Shown here one piece after another: positions 1 through 7,293 of a stretch of DNA of 22,288 bases. This stretch comes from an uncultured Eubacterium sp. (GTDB taxonomy: Bacteria > Bacillota > Clostridia > Lachnospirales > Lachnospiraceae): NCBI GenBank assembly GCA_910579075.1, contig CAJTSV010000065.1, forward strand, positions 1 to 22,288. The letters run 5' to 3'. Position numbers and translations under genes: made by a program. Each line of letters begins with the position of its first letter. The stretch's first letter is position 1. Below the pieces are notes generated by a model that saw only the letters and a list, made by a program, of their open reading frames with translations, ran no database searches and was not told the origin of the DNA.

Positions 1-32
1 TGTGCGTTATTTTATTTTTCAAAAAGTTGTAA

Positions 33-170
33 AGTGGTGTATTATTAGAAGACTGGGATGAATATACCGCAGAATATATCCAGTTTCTGGCACAGTGGGA
101 TAAATATTCGGATCATATCTTTTTAAGCGGGAAAAACTGGGAGTTATCTGTCTATTATAAAAAGTATAAG
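33..170 (+). other. Coding-like open frame upstream of the first ATG
   Basis: This stretch is in frame with the SGNH hydrolase gene at 171 and has no stop from 33 onward. Its translation is protein-like and rich in Trp, Tyr, Asp and Glu, but it contains no ATG, GTG or TTG start. A different frame (bases 2-58) is also protein-like and ends at a TGA at 59-61. A single indel near bases 38-50 would join the two. The true gene may therefore begin before the window and carry a frameshift or a sequencing error. The ATG at 171 has no ribosome binding site, which supports this. Confidence 0.45.
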
Positions 171-1913
171 ATGATAGAAAAGCGAAAGAAAGAAATATTG
201 TTAAATAAAGAAGGCATTTTTTATTGGACAGAGGAAAAAGAAGTTTATCCACTAAAAAGAATGAAAGAGATTTATTATCATAAATCAGTGTATTTTTACT
301 TTGGATTAAAGTCACTCAATTTTGATTTGGCGTATATCAATATGATTTGGTTTTTATGCACATTTCATAATAGGCCAGATGGCTTTTATAAACTGGGACG
401 TGGTAAAGGGTTTGAATCTCTTTTAGGTCGGAAAGTTGAAAATTTGGAACAGTTTGAAGGAAGGCCGGATGTGGTAATTGTAATTTTGGATGATGAATTA
501 GATGAGGTGAAAAAATTTGTTCCGGAAAAACAATTAGTAAAGTATGAAAAACTTTTTCACACAGATGTTAGTATGGCAAGAAATGGACTGTTTCAAACAT
601 GGGGGACAGACGAAATATGCAGCAAGATTAAAAAATGGTTATTTTGGACTGATATTCAAATTCTTTACAAAAATAGAAAAGATATTGATGATGTGCCCGG
701 AATATTACCTTGGGAATACTTGAATGAAAAGTCGCCAGAAAAATATGCAGGATATATGAAAAATGTAAATAAGAATGCCTTGCTGTATTCTGTTAATAAA
801 TTATATGAGGCCCCTATAAATATGTCAGCTTATTGGGTAATTATAAATTTACAGGAAATGATAGAGAAAAAAAAGCAGGTTGTTCTTTATGGAATTAAAT
901 CGCATTATACGAATATGTGGATGCAAATTTTGAGAATGCTGGATGTATCATTTTCGATTATGGATGATAACGGAAACCATGAATGGAATGGATATTGTGT
1001 AGAATGTGTTTCAGAACTGGCATTTTTAGATAAAAGTAATATGCTGGTAATTCTTAATCAGCCTTATGAAGATTTTTTACATGCTGCTGAAAGAATAAAA
1101 GTATATAGTTTTTCAATGGAAAACCATAATTGCATCAGTGTGTATGAGCAGATAAACAGGATTAATAGAACGGATATTATGATAGATGTATGTGCAGGAG
1201 CGTTTTTTGGAGTGTCAGGTGTGCGAGGTAAATCCGGGTATTGTCTGTTAGGGGATAACAGTAATAACAGTTATAAAATAATAACAATAGGAGGTTCGAC
1301 ATCGGATAGTGCCAATTATCAATATAGTTCATGGCCGGAGGAATTATTCCAAATATTGAAAAAGCAGGGGAAAAGAGTGACGATATATTCTGGAGGAGTG
1401 GCTGGGTTTTATTCTATGCAGGAATTATCAAAAGTATTAAGAGATGCCAGAGAAATAAAACCAGATATGATTATCAGCTTTTCCGGAGTAAATGATGCCG
1501 GAATTGCAGAGCTTTCTGCCGGATATGTTAACGGCGTTAATGGTGCAATGAGCGGCTATATAAATAATAAATTCGAATACTGGCTGGACAATGAAAAAAT
1601 GATGCAGCAGGAAGCAGAAAGACAAAATGCAAAGTTTTACTGCTTTGCACAGCCCATATTTTATTTAAATGAAAAATTCCGTCAGTATGAAGTATCAAAA
1701 TTTTTTGCTATGGACTTCGAAAATTCACCAGATATATGCAGTGACTGGAGACAGAGGGTCAAAGAAGTCAAAGGCTATCCATGGTTTATTGATGCTATGG
1801 ACATTTTAGATGACCATTTGGAAGTGTTTTTTGACATGTGCCATGTTACAACCGAAGGAAATAAAATCATAGCACAGTATATTTATGAACACATAAAAGA
1901 CGATATCAGATAG
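171..1913 (+). CDS. SGNH/GDSL-type hydrolase with N-terminal extension (5' end uncertain)
   Basis: The C-terminal 210 residues carry SGNH hydrolase blocks: GGSTSD at 374-379 (nucleophile probably Ser376), GVND at 439-442 with the block III Asn441, and DMCH at 555-558 giving the Asp/His pair. SGNH enzymes usually remove or transfer acyl groups, here possibly on a glycan. Residues about 236-325 resemble a small Rossmann-like domain that also appears in the GT2 and DUF4422 proteins downstream. Residues 1-235 are not recognised. No signal peptide or membrane segment is evident, so the enzyme is probably cytoplasmic. The start at 171 lacks a ribosome binding site and the frame stays open upstream, so the true N-terminus is probably longer. 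The gene is visibly more AT-rich than the genes that follow. It leads the glycan operon, 23 bp before the next gene. Confidence 0.75.
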   Translation: MIEKRKKEILLNKEGIFYWTEEKEVYPLKRMKEIYYHKSVYFYFGLKSLNFDLAYINMIWFLCTFHNRPDGFYKLGRGKGFESLLGRKVENLEQFEGRPDVVIVILDDELDEVKKFVPEKQLVKYEKLFHTDVSMARNGLFQTWGTDEICSKIKKWLFWTDIQILYKNRKDIDDVPGILPWEYLNEKSPEKYAGYMKNVNKNALLYSVNKLYEAPINMSAYWVIINLQEMIEKKKQVVLYGIKSHYTNMWMQILRMLDVSFSIMDDNGNHEWNGYCVECVSELAFLDKSNMLVILNQPYEDFLHAAERIKVYSFSMENHNCISVYEQINRINRTDIMIDVCAGAFFGVSGVRGKSGYCLLGDNSNNSYKIITIGGSTSDSANYQYSSWPEELFQILKKQGKRVTIYSGGVAGFYSMQELSKVLRDAREIKPDMIISFSGVNDAGIAELSAGYVNGVNGAMSGYINNKFEYWLDNEKMMQQEAERQNAKFYCFAQPIFYLNEKFRQYEVSKFFAMDFENSPDICSDWRQRVKEVKGYPWFIDAMDILDDHLEVFFDMCHVTTEGNKIIAQYIYEHIKDDIR

Positions 1914-1936
1914 ATACATGAAAGGAATGAATCAAT

Positions 1937-2263
1937 TTGGAATTAACAAAAAATGAGGAAAGGTTATATCAGTGGGCTGTTAATAACAGTAAAAAATTAA
2001 GTAATACATGTGAGCAGGAGACAAACTGGCAAATCAAAGATGCTGCAGGAGACAGAATTGCCGAATATGATATAGAAACATTAAAAGACATGCAGGAATG
2101 TCTGGAAAATGAAGGGACAGAAAAAGAGGTATCATTGATTTTCAGTGCGGAAGCAATGAGGTGGAAAATGCAGTATTTTAAAGAAAAAGAAACAGAATCT
2201 GCAAAAAGTGAAACAGGACTGCCAGCCAGTCAGGACATCCCTGATTTTGTATACCGTTTTTAA
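1937..2263 (+). CDS. Small acidic protein of unknown function
   Basis: The protein has 108 residues and is rich in Glu, Lys and Gln, with predicted helical character. It has no membrane segment, signal peptide or Cys motif that would identify it. The start is a TTG, placed 10 bases after the AAAGGA at 1921-1926. The nearby ATG at 1927 opens only a very short frame and is rejected. It lies 23 bp after the SGNH hydrolase and 24 bp before the GT2 gene, so it is almost certainly cotranscribed with the glycan genes. I do not recognise the family. An accessory or partner role for the hydrolase is possible but is only inferred from position. Confidence 0.6.
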   Translation: MELTKNEERLYQWAVNNSKKLSNTCEQETNWQIKDAAGDRIAEYDIETLKDMQECLENEGTEKEVSLIFSAEAMRWKMQYFKEKETESAKSETGLPASQDIPDFVYRF

Positions 2264-2287
2264 ATACCGATTCATAAAGGAGATTGC

Positions 2288-3484
2288 ATGGAACAGCCTA
2301 TCAGCATCATAATCCCGATATATAATGTAGCATTATATCTTGAAAAATGCATCCAGTCTGTCATAAACCAGACATATAAAAATCTCCAGATTATACTGGT
2401 AGATGATGGTTCTGCTGACAATTCACTGGAAATCTGCCGCAGATACCAGAAGCAGGATTCCAGAATTACGGTTATCCACAAAACAAATGCCGGACTGGTA
2501 AGTGCAAGAAAGGCTGGCTTGCAGGAAGCTGCCGGGGATTATATTGGCTACGTGGACGGAGATGACTGGATTGAACCAGATATGTATGAGCATTTATTTA
2601 AAATTATGCAAATGACAGAAGCTGAAATGGTCGAAACAGCATACCTCCGGGAAACTGAGGGTGTTTCACAAAAATCAGCGAATAAAATAGCTGCTGGAAT
2701 TTATGAAGCATCCGAACTGATGACGGACATGCTTTGTGATAATGATTTTAATGAATGTCGTTTGTCACCATATCTGTGGTCAAAGTTATTTAAACGGAAA
2801 ATGTTGCAGGATATTCAGATGAATACCGATGAACAGATTCAGCTCGGTGAAGACGCAGCAGTGACATATCCATATGTATTAAAATGCAGCAGGATTGCTG
2901 TTTCAGATTATGCAGGATATCATTATGTGCAAAGAACAGGTTCCATGACTAGCCAGAAAACAGCCAGAGACAGGCAGAGCAATCTGGCATTGCTGCGATG
3001 CCTTGGACAGGCTTTTCATGCAGATAAAAATGCAGACTGTCTGCTGAAACAGCTGAATCAGTATGCGAAATTACTGTTTCTGCTGCGTCAGATAGAAGAT
3101 TTTGACAAGTGCGGGAAAGGAAAAGTACTTAGGCCATTTGGGTCCATAGAGCCAGGCAGCAGGGCAGTTATTTATGGAGCTGGCAGTCTGGGGCGGAGTA
3201 TTTATGAATACCTGCAAAAAAAAGATATTACAGTTACAGCGTGGGCAGACCGGGAATATCAAATGTATCAGGGACTTGGCTTGCAGGTGGAAAGTCCGCA
3301 GAATCTTATGCAGCAAAAGGATAAATTTGACTGGCTGATTATTGCAGTATTCAGCAGAAACACAATGCGGCACATTCGGAAAAATCTGACAGATATCGGA
3401 ATACAGCCAGAAAAGATATTATGGTTTACAGAAGCATTTGTAGAAGCAAACATTTTAGATACGATACTTGCTGAGAAAAGTTAA
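2288..3484 (+). CDS. Family 2 glycosyltransferase with C-terminal Rossmann-like domain
   Basis: The 398-residue protein starts with a GT-A fold typical of family 2 glycosyltransferases. The nucleotide-binding VDDGS is at 38-42 and the metal-binding DGDD at 90-93, followed by the usual acceptor-side region to about residue 250. Such enzymes transfer a sugar from a nucleotide donor to a growing glycan on the cytoplasmic side. Residues about 293-380 form an extra alpha/beta domain that begins AVIYGAGSLG (293-302), a Rossmann-type glycine loop. Family 2 enzymes without extra domains end near 300-330 residues, so this is a fusion. The start is supported by AAGGAG at 2276-2281. It overlaps no gene, and the next ATG follows 31 bp after the stop. 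Donor and acceptor are unknown. Confidence 0.88.
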   Translation: MEQPISIIIPIYNVALYLEKCIQSVINQTYKNLQIILVDDGSADNSLEICRRYQKQDSRITVIHKTNAGLVSARKAGLQEAAGDYIGYVDGDDWIEPDMYEHLFKIMQMTEAEMVETAYLRETEGVSQKSANKIAAGIYEASELMTDMLCDNDFNECRLSPYLWSKLFKRKMLQDIQMNTDEQIQLGEDAAVTYPYVLKCSRIAVSDYAGYHYVQRTGSMTSQKTARDRQSNLALLRCLGQAFHADKNADCLLKQLNQYAKLLFLLRQIEDFDKCGKGKVLRPFGSIEPGSRAVIYGAGSLGRSIYEYLQKKDITVTAWADREYQMYQGLGLQVESPQNLMQQKDKFDWLIIAVFSRNTMRHIRKNLTDIGIQPEKILWFTEAFVEANILDTILAEKS

Positions 3485-3515
3485 ATGGTTAAATGCCCGG
3501 GAAGGAGAGAAACCC

Positions 3516-4217
3516 ATGAATATAGCGCTGATTTTAGCAGGCGGAATTGATAAACGCTTCAAAATGAACATTCCCAAACAATTCGTAAACGTAAATGACA
3601 GGCCGATTATCATATACACACTGGAAAGCTTCCAGAATCATCCAGAAATTGATGAAATTGTAATTATATGCGTGGATGGCTGGCAGGAAATGGTCCGTGC
3701 TTATGGGAAACAGTTTAACATAACAAAGCTGACAGATATTATTCATGGGGGTTCAGATACGCAGCAGTCTACATACTATGGCTTAGAAATGCTGAAAGAC
3801 CGCATGGGGGCCGGGGACATGGTTATTATTCATGATGCAATCCGCCCGATGGTATCACAGGAGCTGATTAGCAAAAGCATGCAGATGTGCAGAAAAAAAG
3901 GCATGGGCATTGCAGCAACGTGCATTATGGACACGATTATGCATTCGGGAAACGGCGTAGAAGGCTATCAGAGTCTTGGGCGCTACGATATTATGAAAGT
4001 ACAGACTCCGCAGGCTTTTGATTTTGAGCTTATCTGGAATCTGCACAACAGGGCAAAAGCAGAAAAATGTCTTGGGGCATGGGATAACAGTGTCATGCTT
4101 ACAAAGCTGGGAGAACCGGTATATTTTTCAGAAGGCTCTGATTTAAACCTGCGCATTAATACGCTGGAAGATGTAGAGATGTTCCGTGTTCTTTATCAGA
4201 ATAAAATGCAGAAGTAA
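3516..4217 (+). CDS. IspD/TarI-family cytidylyltransferase, first copy
   Basis: The 233-residue protein matches the IspD/TarI family, which moves CMP from CTP onto a phosphorylated alcohol such as methylerythritol-4-phosphate or ribitol-5-phosphate. Visible are the N-terminal LAGG loop (7-10), PKQF near 20-23, the central HDAIRP motif and QTPQAF. The nucleotide loop is unusual: the second glycine of the family GxG is Asp12, while the following Arg14 is kept. I chose the ATG at 3516 because GGAAGGAGA lies 9 bp upstream; a longer frame from 3468 would overlap the GT2 gene and lacks this support. Setting beside glycan genes and a second paralogue argues for a TarI-like role in making a CDP-polyol rather than isoprenoid synthesis. 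Activity needs testing because of the Asp substitution. Confidence 0.82.
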   Translation: MNIALILAGGIDKRFKMNIPKQFVNVNDRPIIIYTLESFQNHPEIDEIVIICVDGWQEMVRAYGKQFNITKLTDIIHGGSDTQQSTYYGLEMLKDRMGAGDMVIIHDAIRPMVSQELISKSMQMCRKKGMGIAATCIMDTIMHSGNGVEGYQSLGRYDIMKVQTPQAFDFELIWNLHNRAKAEKCLGAWDNSVMLTKLGEPVYFSEGSDLNLRINTLEDVEMFRVLYQNKMQK

Positions 4218-4242
4218 CCAGCGTTTGAAAGGAAATTATGAA

Positions 4243-5364
4243 ATGGATGCATATGTGAAACAAGTGCTGTCAGAATGCAGCCGGCTGTATATTGCAGGCG
4301 CGCAGTCACGGGCAAAAGCAGTTACAGGCTATATTACAGAATTGTTTCCGGATATTTCCGTAGAGGGATATCTGGCAGACAGCTCTGAGGGGAATGAATC
4401 AGCCATTCAGGGAAAACCGGTTCATATTATCAGCCGGCATCTGGTACTGGATAATTCGCTGCCGGTGTTGATTGCAACGAAAGGGATTTATCATCAGCAA
4501 ATCAGCCAGCAGCTGCAGAAAATGGGTTTTCGTGTTATGATACCTGTAACACCGGATATTGATACATGGTTTCGCAATAAATATGTAAAAAAGGTATTCC
4601 AGAAAGAAAACCGCAGCTTTACAAGGCTGGACAGCCTGATTTCCAAAAGAAAAGTCCAGGGACAAAAAAACATCATGGATGCGTGCATTTATATGGCAAA
4701 ATCTGCTGCAGACAAGCCTCTTAAAACAGCGTATGAATGCCCATGGTATGAAAAACCGGTTCTGGCAGGAGCGGCTCTGGAACCTGGACTTTCTGAACCA
4801 GGGATGATAGCAGACTGTATGGGTGATAACATATCGCATAAAAACAGGCAGTACTGTGAACTGACGGTGCTATACTGGATATGGAAGCATGCGTCGAATG
4901 ATATTATCGGACTGTCTCACTACCGGAGGCATTTCATACTGCCGGATGACTGGGTGCAGCGTATGGAAACAGAACAGATAGACGTAATTCTGCCTGTACC
5001 GGCGTACATTGCTCCAAGCATCGGGGACAATTACAAAGAGCGGCATGATTCGTCAGACTGGGAATACCTGATGCAGTATCTGCAAAAAAATCACCCGGAT
5101 GATTATCAGCTTGCGAAACGGGTGTTTTCTGGAAACCTGTATCTGACCTGTAATATGCTGATAGCACGGAAAGAAGTTTTAAATGAGCTGTGCGGGTGGC
5201 TGTTTCCGATTCTGGATGCAGTCGTGCAGCATGGAGGAAAAAAAGCAGATACTTATGCAGACCGATATCCGGGATTTGTGTCGGAAAGGCTGGTTACCTT
5301 ATTTTTTGAAAAACACTGGAGTCATTATAAGACTGCGTATGCAGATAAAATATTTCTTTCATAA
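4243..5364 (+). CDS. DUF4422 glycosyltransferase-like protein with N-terminal Rossmann-like domain
   Basis: The 373-residue protein has two parts. Residues about 10-115 look like the same alpha/beta domain found at the C-terminus of the GT2 protein, beginning LYIAGAQSR. Residues about 145-373 match DUF4422, with the landmarks GDNIS, CELT, YWIWKHAS, GLSHYRR (223-229) and a later NMLIARKEV. DUF4422 proteins occur in capsule and exopolysaccharide clusters and are treated as glycosyltransferases. The ATG at 4243 follows GAAAGGAAA at 4227-4235. The ATG at 4238 is out of frame and stops after six codons, and an upstream start at 4186 would overlap the previous gene. It sits 25 bp after the cytidylyltransferase. 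The sugar is unknown. Confidence 0.8.
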   Translation: MDAYVKQVLSECSRLYIAGAQSRAKAVTGYITELFPDISVEGYLADSSEGNESAIQGKPVHIISRHLVLDNSLPVLIATKGIYHQQISQQLQKMGFRVMIPVTPDIDTWFRNKYVKKVFQKENRSFTRLDSLISKRKVQGQKNIMDACIYMAKSAADKPLKTAYECPWYEKPVLAGAALEPGLSEPGMIADCMGDNISHKNRQYCELTVLYWIWKHASNDIIGLSHYRRHFILPDDWVQRMETEQIDVILPVPAYIAPSIGDNYKERHDSSDWEYLMQYLQKNHPDDYQLAKRVFSGNLYLTCNMLIARKEVLNELCGWLFPILDAVVQHGGKKADTYADRYPGFVSERLVTLFFEKHWSHYKTAYADKIFLS

Positions 5365-5391
5365 CAGATGCTGAATTTGGGAAAGGAATGA

Positions 5392-6441
5392 ATGGATATG
5401 GAATTATACAGCTGTGAAATGCAAAGACTGCTGGAAAATGACAACATATTTGCAGATAAAAAGCTTTATGGCAGAACTGTTCTGATTACAGGAGCTTCCG
5501 GAATGATAGGAACCTGCCTGACAGATTTGCTGATGCTGCACAATCATCTTTATAACAGTAATATCAGAGTAACTGCTGTCAGCAGAAATATAGAAAATGC
5601 AAAAACGCGTTTTGCAAAATATTGGGATAATCCGCTTTTTCAATATATTTCCTGTGATGTAAATGAACAGATTCCAGAGTGCGGGCAAGCAGATTATATC
5701 ATTCATGCAGCAAGCAATACACATCCGCTGCAGTATTCCTGTGACCCGGTTGGAACGATTACAGCGAATGTAATCGGGACAAAGAATCTGCTGGATTATG
5801 CTGCAAGGCAGAAAACGGACAGATTCTGCTTTTTATCGTCCTTTGAGATATATGGAGAGAATCGTGGTGACACGGAGAAATTTACCGAGGATTATCTGGG
5901 CTATATCAACTGTAATACACTCCGTGCTGGTTATCCGGAAAGCAAGAGGCTGGGAGAAGCGCTCTGTAATGCTTATCAGCAGGAGAATGGCGTGGATTTT
6001 TGTATTCCAAGGCTCAGCAGGGTTTACGGGCCGACCATGATGACATCGGACTCCAAAGCTGTTGCGCAGTTTATCAAAAAAGCACAGGCCAGGGAAGATA
6101 TTGTATTGAAAAGTGACGGCAGGCAGATATCGTCTTATACCTTTGTGACCGATGCTGCAATGGGGGTTTTATATGCTTTGTTAAGGGGAAAATCCACAGA
6201 AGCGTATAATGTTGCGGATGAAGAATCAGAGGTAACTTTAAGGCAGCTGGCTGAGTATCTGGCGGAACTGGCAGGCACAAAGGTGAAATTTGAAAATCCA
6301 GATGAAAAGGAACGCCGCGGATATTCTTCCGGAGTGAAATCACTGCTTCATGCAAAAAAGCTGTGCGGTCTTGGGTGGAGCAGCAGAATACACTGGAGAG
6401 ACGGGCTTGCTGGCATGATGGAAAGAAGCCAGGTTTCGTGA
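5392..6441 (+). CDS. Extended SDR NAD-dependent epimerase/dehydratase
   Basis: The 349-residue protein is an extended short-chain dehydrogenase. It has the NAD-binding loop GASGMIG at 34-40, the active-site Tyr and Lys in YPESK at 181-185, and a conserved Arg-Val-Tyr-Gly-Pro stretch typical of nucleotide-sugar epimerases, 4,6-dehydratases and UDP-glucuronate decarboxylases. It probably modifies a nucleotide-activated sugar or polyol in the cytoplasm. Placement between two cytidylyltransferases is compatible with a CDP-linked substrate, but the sequence does not decide this. ATGs at 5392 and 5398 are both possible after GGGAAAGG; the choice changes two residues. The gene starts 27 bp after the DUF4422 gene. 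Confidence 0.85.
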   Translation: MDMELYSCEMQRLLENDNIFADKKLYGRTVLITGASGMIGTCLTDLLMLHNHLYNSNIRVTAVSRNIENAKTRFAKYWDNPLFQYISCDVNEQIPECGQADYIIHAASNTHPLQYSCDPVGTITANVIGTKNLLDYAARQKTDRFCFLSSFEIYGENRGDTEKFTEDYLGYINCNTLRAGYPESKRLGEALCNAYQQENGVDFCIPRLSRVYGPTMMTSDSKAVAQFIKKAQAREDIVLKSDGRQISSYTFVTDAAMGVLYALLRGKSTEAYNVADEESEVTLRQLAEYLAELAGTKVKFENPDEKERRGYSSGVKSLLHAKKLCGLGWSSRIHWRDGLAGMMERSQVS

Positions 6442-6506
6442 AATACTGGTTTGGCCAGTAACAAATCATATGCGGAACATGCTGGAAGCGAATGGAGAGG
6501 GCAGAA

Positions 6507-7223
6507 ATGAATGTTGCAATGCTGATTGCGGGTGGAAAGGGTGTCCGGATGAATCAGGATATCCCGAAGCAGTTTTTAAATATTAATGATAAACCAGTCA
6601 TTGTATATACACTGGAAGCATTTCAGAAGCATCCGCAAATTGACAAGATACTGGTTGTATGCCTGGACGGGTGGCATGAAATTTTATGGGCATATGCAAG
6701 GCAGTACCGGATTACCAAGCTTGCATGGGCGGCCAGGGCCGGAGAAAACGGCATGCTTTCTATCCGCAATGGAATTTGGGAATTAAAAAAATACTGTGTG
6801 GCAGACGACATTGTGCTTGTCCATGATGCAATCCGCCCAAATGTATCACAGGAAATTATATCTGGCTGTATTGCACAGTGCAGGTTAAAAGGCTCTGCGG
6901 TTGCTTCGATACCATGTGCAGAGGCTATGCTGATAAGGGGGCATAAAGACGGGGAACATGCCACACAGCAGATGAACCGGGATTTGCTGGTACGTGCCCA
7001 GACTCCGCAGGCGTTTCCGCTGAAAAAGCTTGTATGGGCGCATGAAGAAGCAGTAAAACGGAACATTGAAAATTCAGTAGCAACCTGTACATTAATGATA
7101 GAATTAGGTGAAACCGTGTATTTTTCGATGGGCTCTGAGAAAAACATTAAAATTACGACAACAGATGATATTGAGATTTTCAAGGCACTGCTTATGGCGA
7201 AAAAGGATGAATGGCTGAAATAG
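6507..7223 (+). CDS. IspD/TarI-family cytidylyltransferase, second copy
   Basis: The 238-residue protein keeps the canonical nucleotide loop GGKGVRM at 9-15, followed by PKQF, HDAIRP and QTPQAF. This is the expected set for a CTP-dependent cytidylyltransferase of the IspD/TarI group. It is clearly paralogous to the copy at 3516-4217, sharing long blocks such as the start of the protein and the VYTLE(A/S)F region. Unlike that copy it has an intact GxG loop. The ATG at 6507 is preferred because GGAGAGG ends 6 bp upstream; an in-frame ATG at 6492 would put that sequence inside the gene. It probably makes a CDP-activated small molecule for the glycan, perhaps from the product of the kinase-like gene that follows. 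Confidence 0.85.
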   Translation: MNVAMLIAGGKGVRMNQDIPKQFLNINDKPVIVYTLEAFQKHPQIDKILVVCLDGWHEILWAYARQYRITKLAWAARAGENGMLSIRNGIWELKKYCVADDIVLVHDAIRPNVSQEIISGCIAQCRLKGSAVASIPCAEAMLIRGHKDGEHATQQMNRDLLVRAQTPQAFPLKKLVWAHEEAVKRNIENSVATCTLMIELGETVYFSMGSEKNIKITTTDDIEIFKALLMAKKDEWLK

Positions 7224-7293
7224 GAGGGTTTTTCAGCAGGCAGTACCAAAATAGAACGTAATTTAGGAGAAAGGAAGACTTTATTCTTGATGT

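Noticed and set aside
3516..7223. Calling either cytidylyltransferase ispD of isoprenoid synthesis
   Set aside because: Two copies inside a glycan operon, with no other isoprenoid genes, fit a TarI-like role better; the sequence alone cannot fix the substrate.
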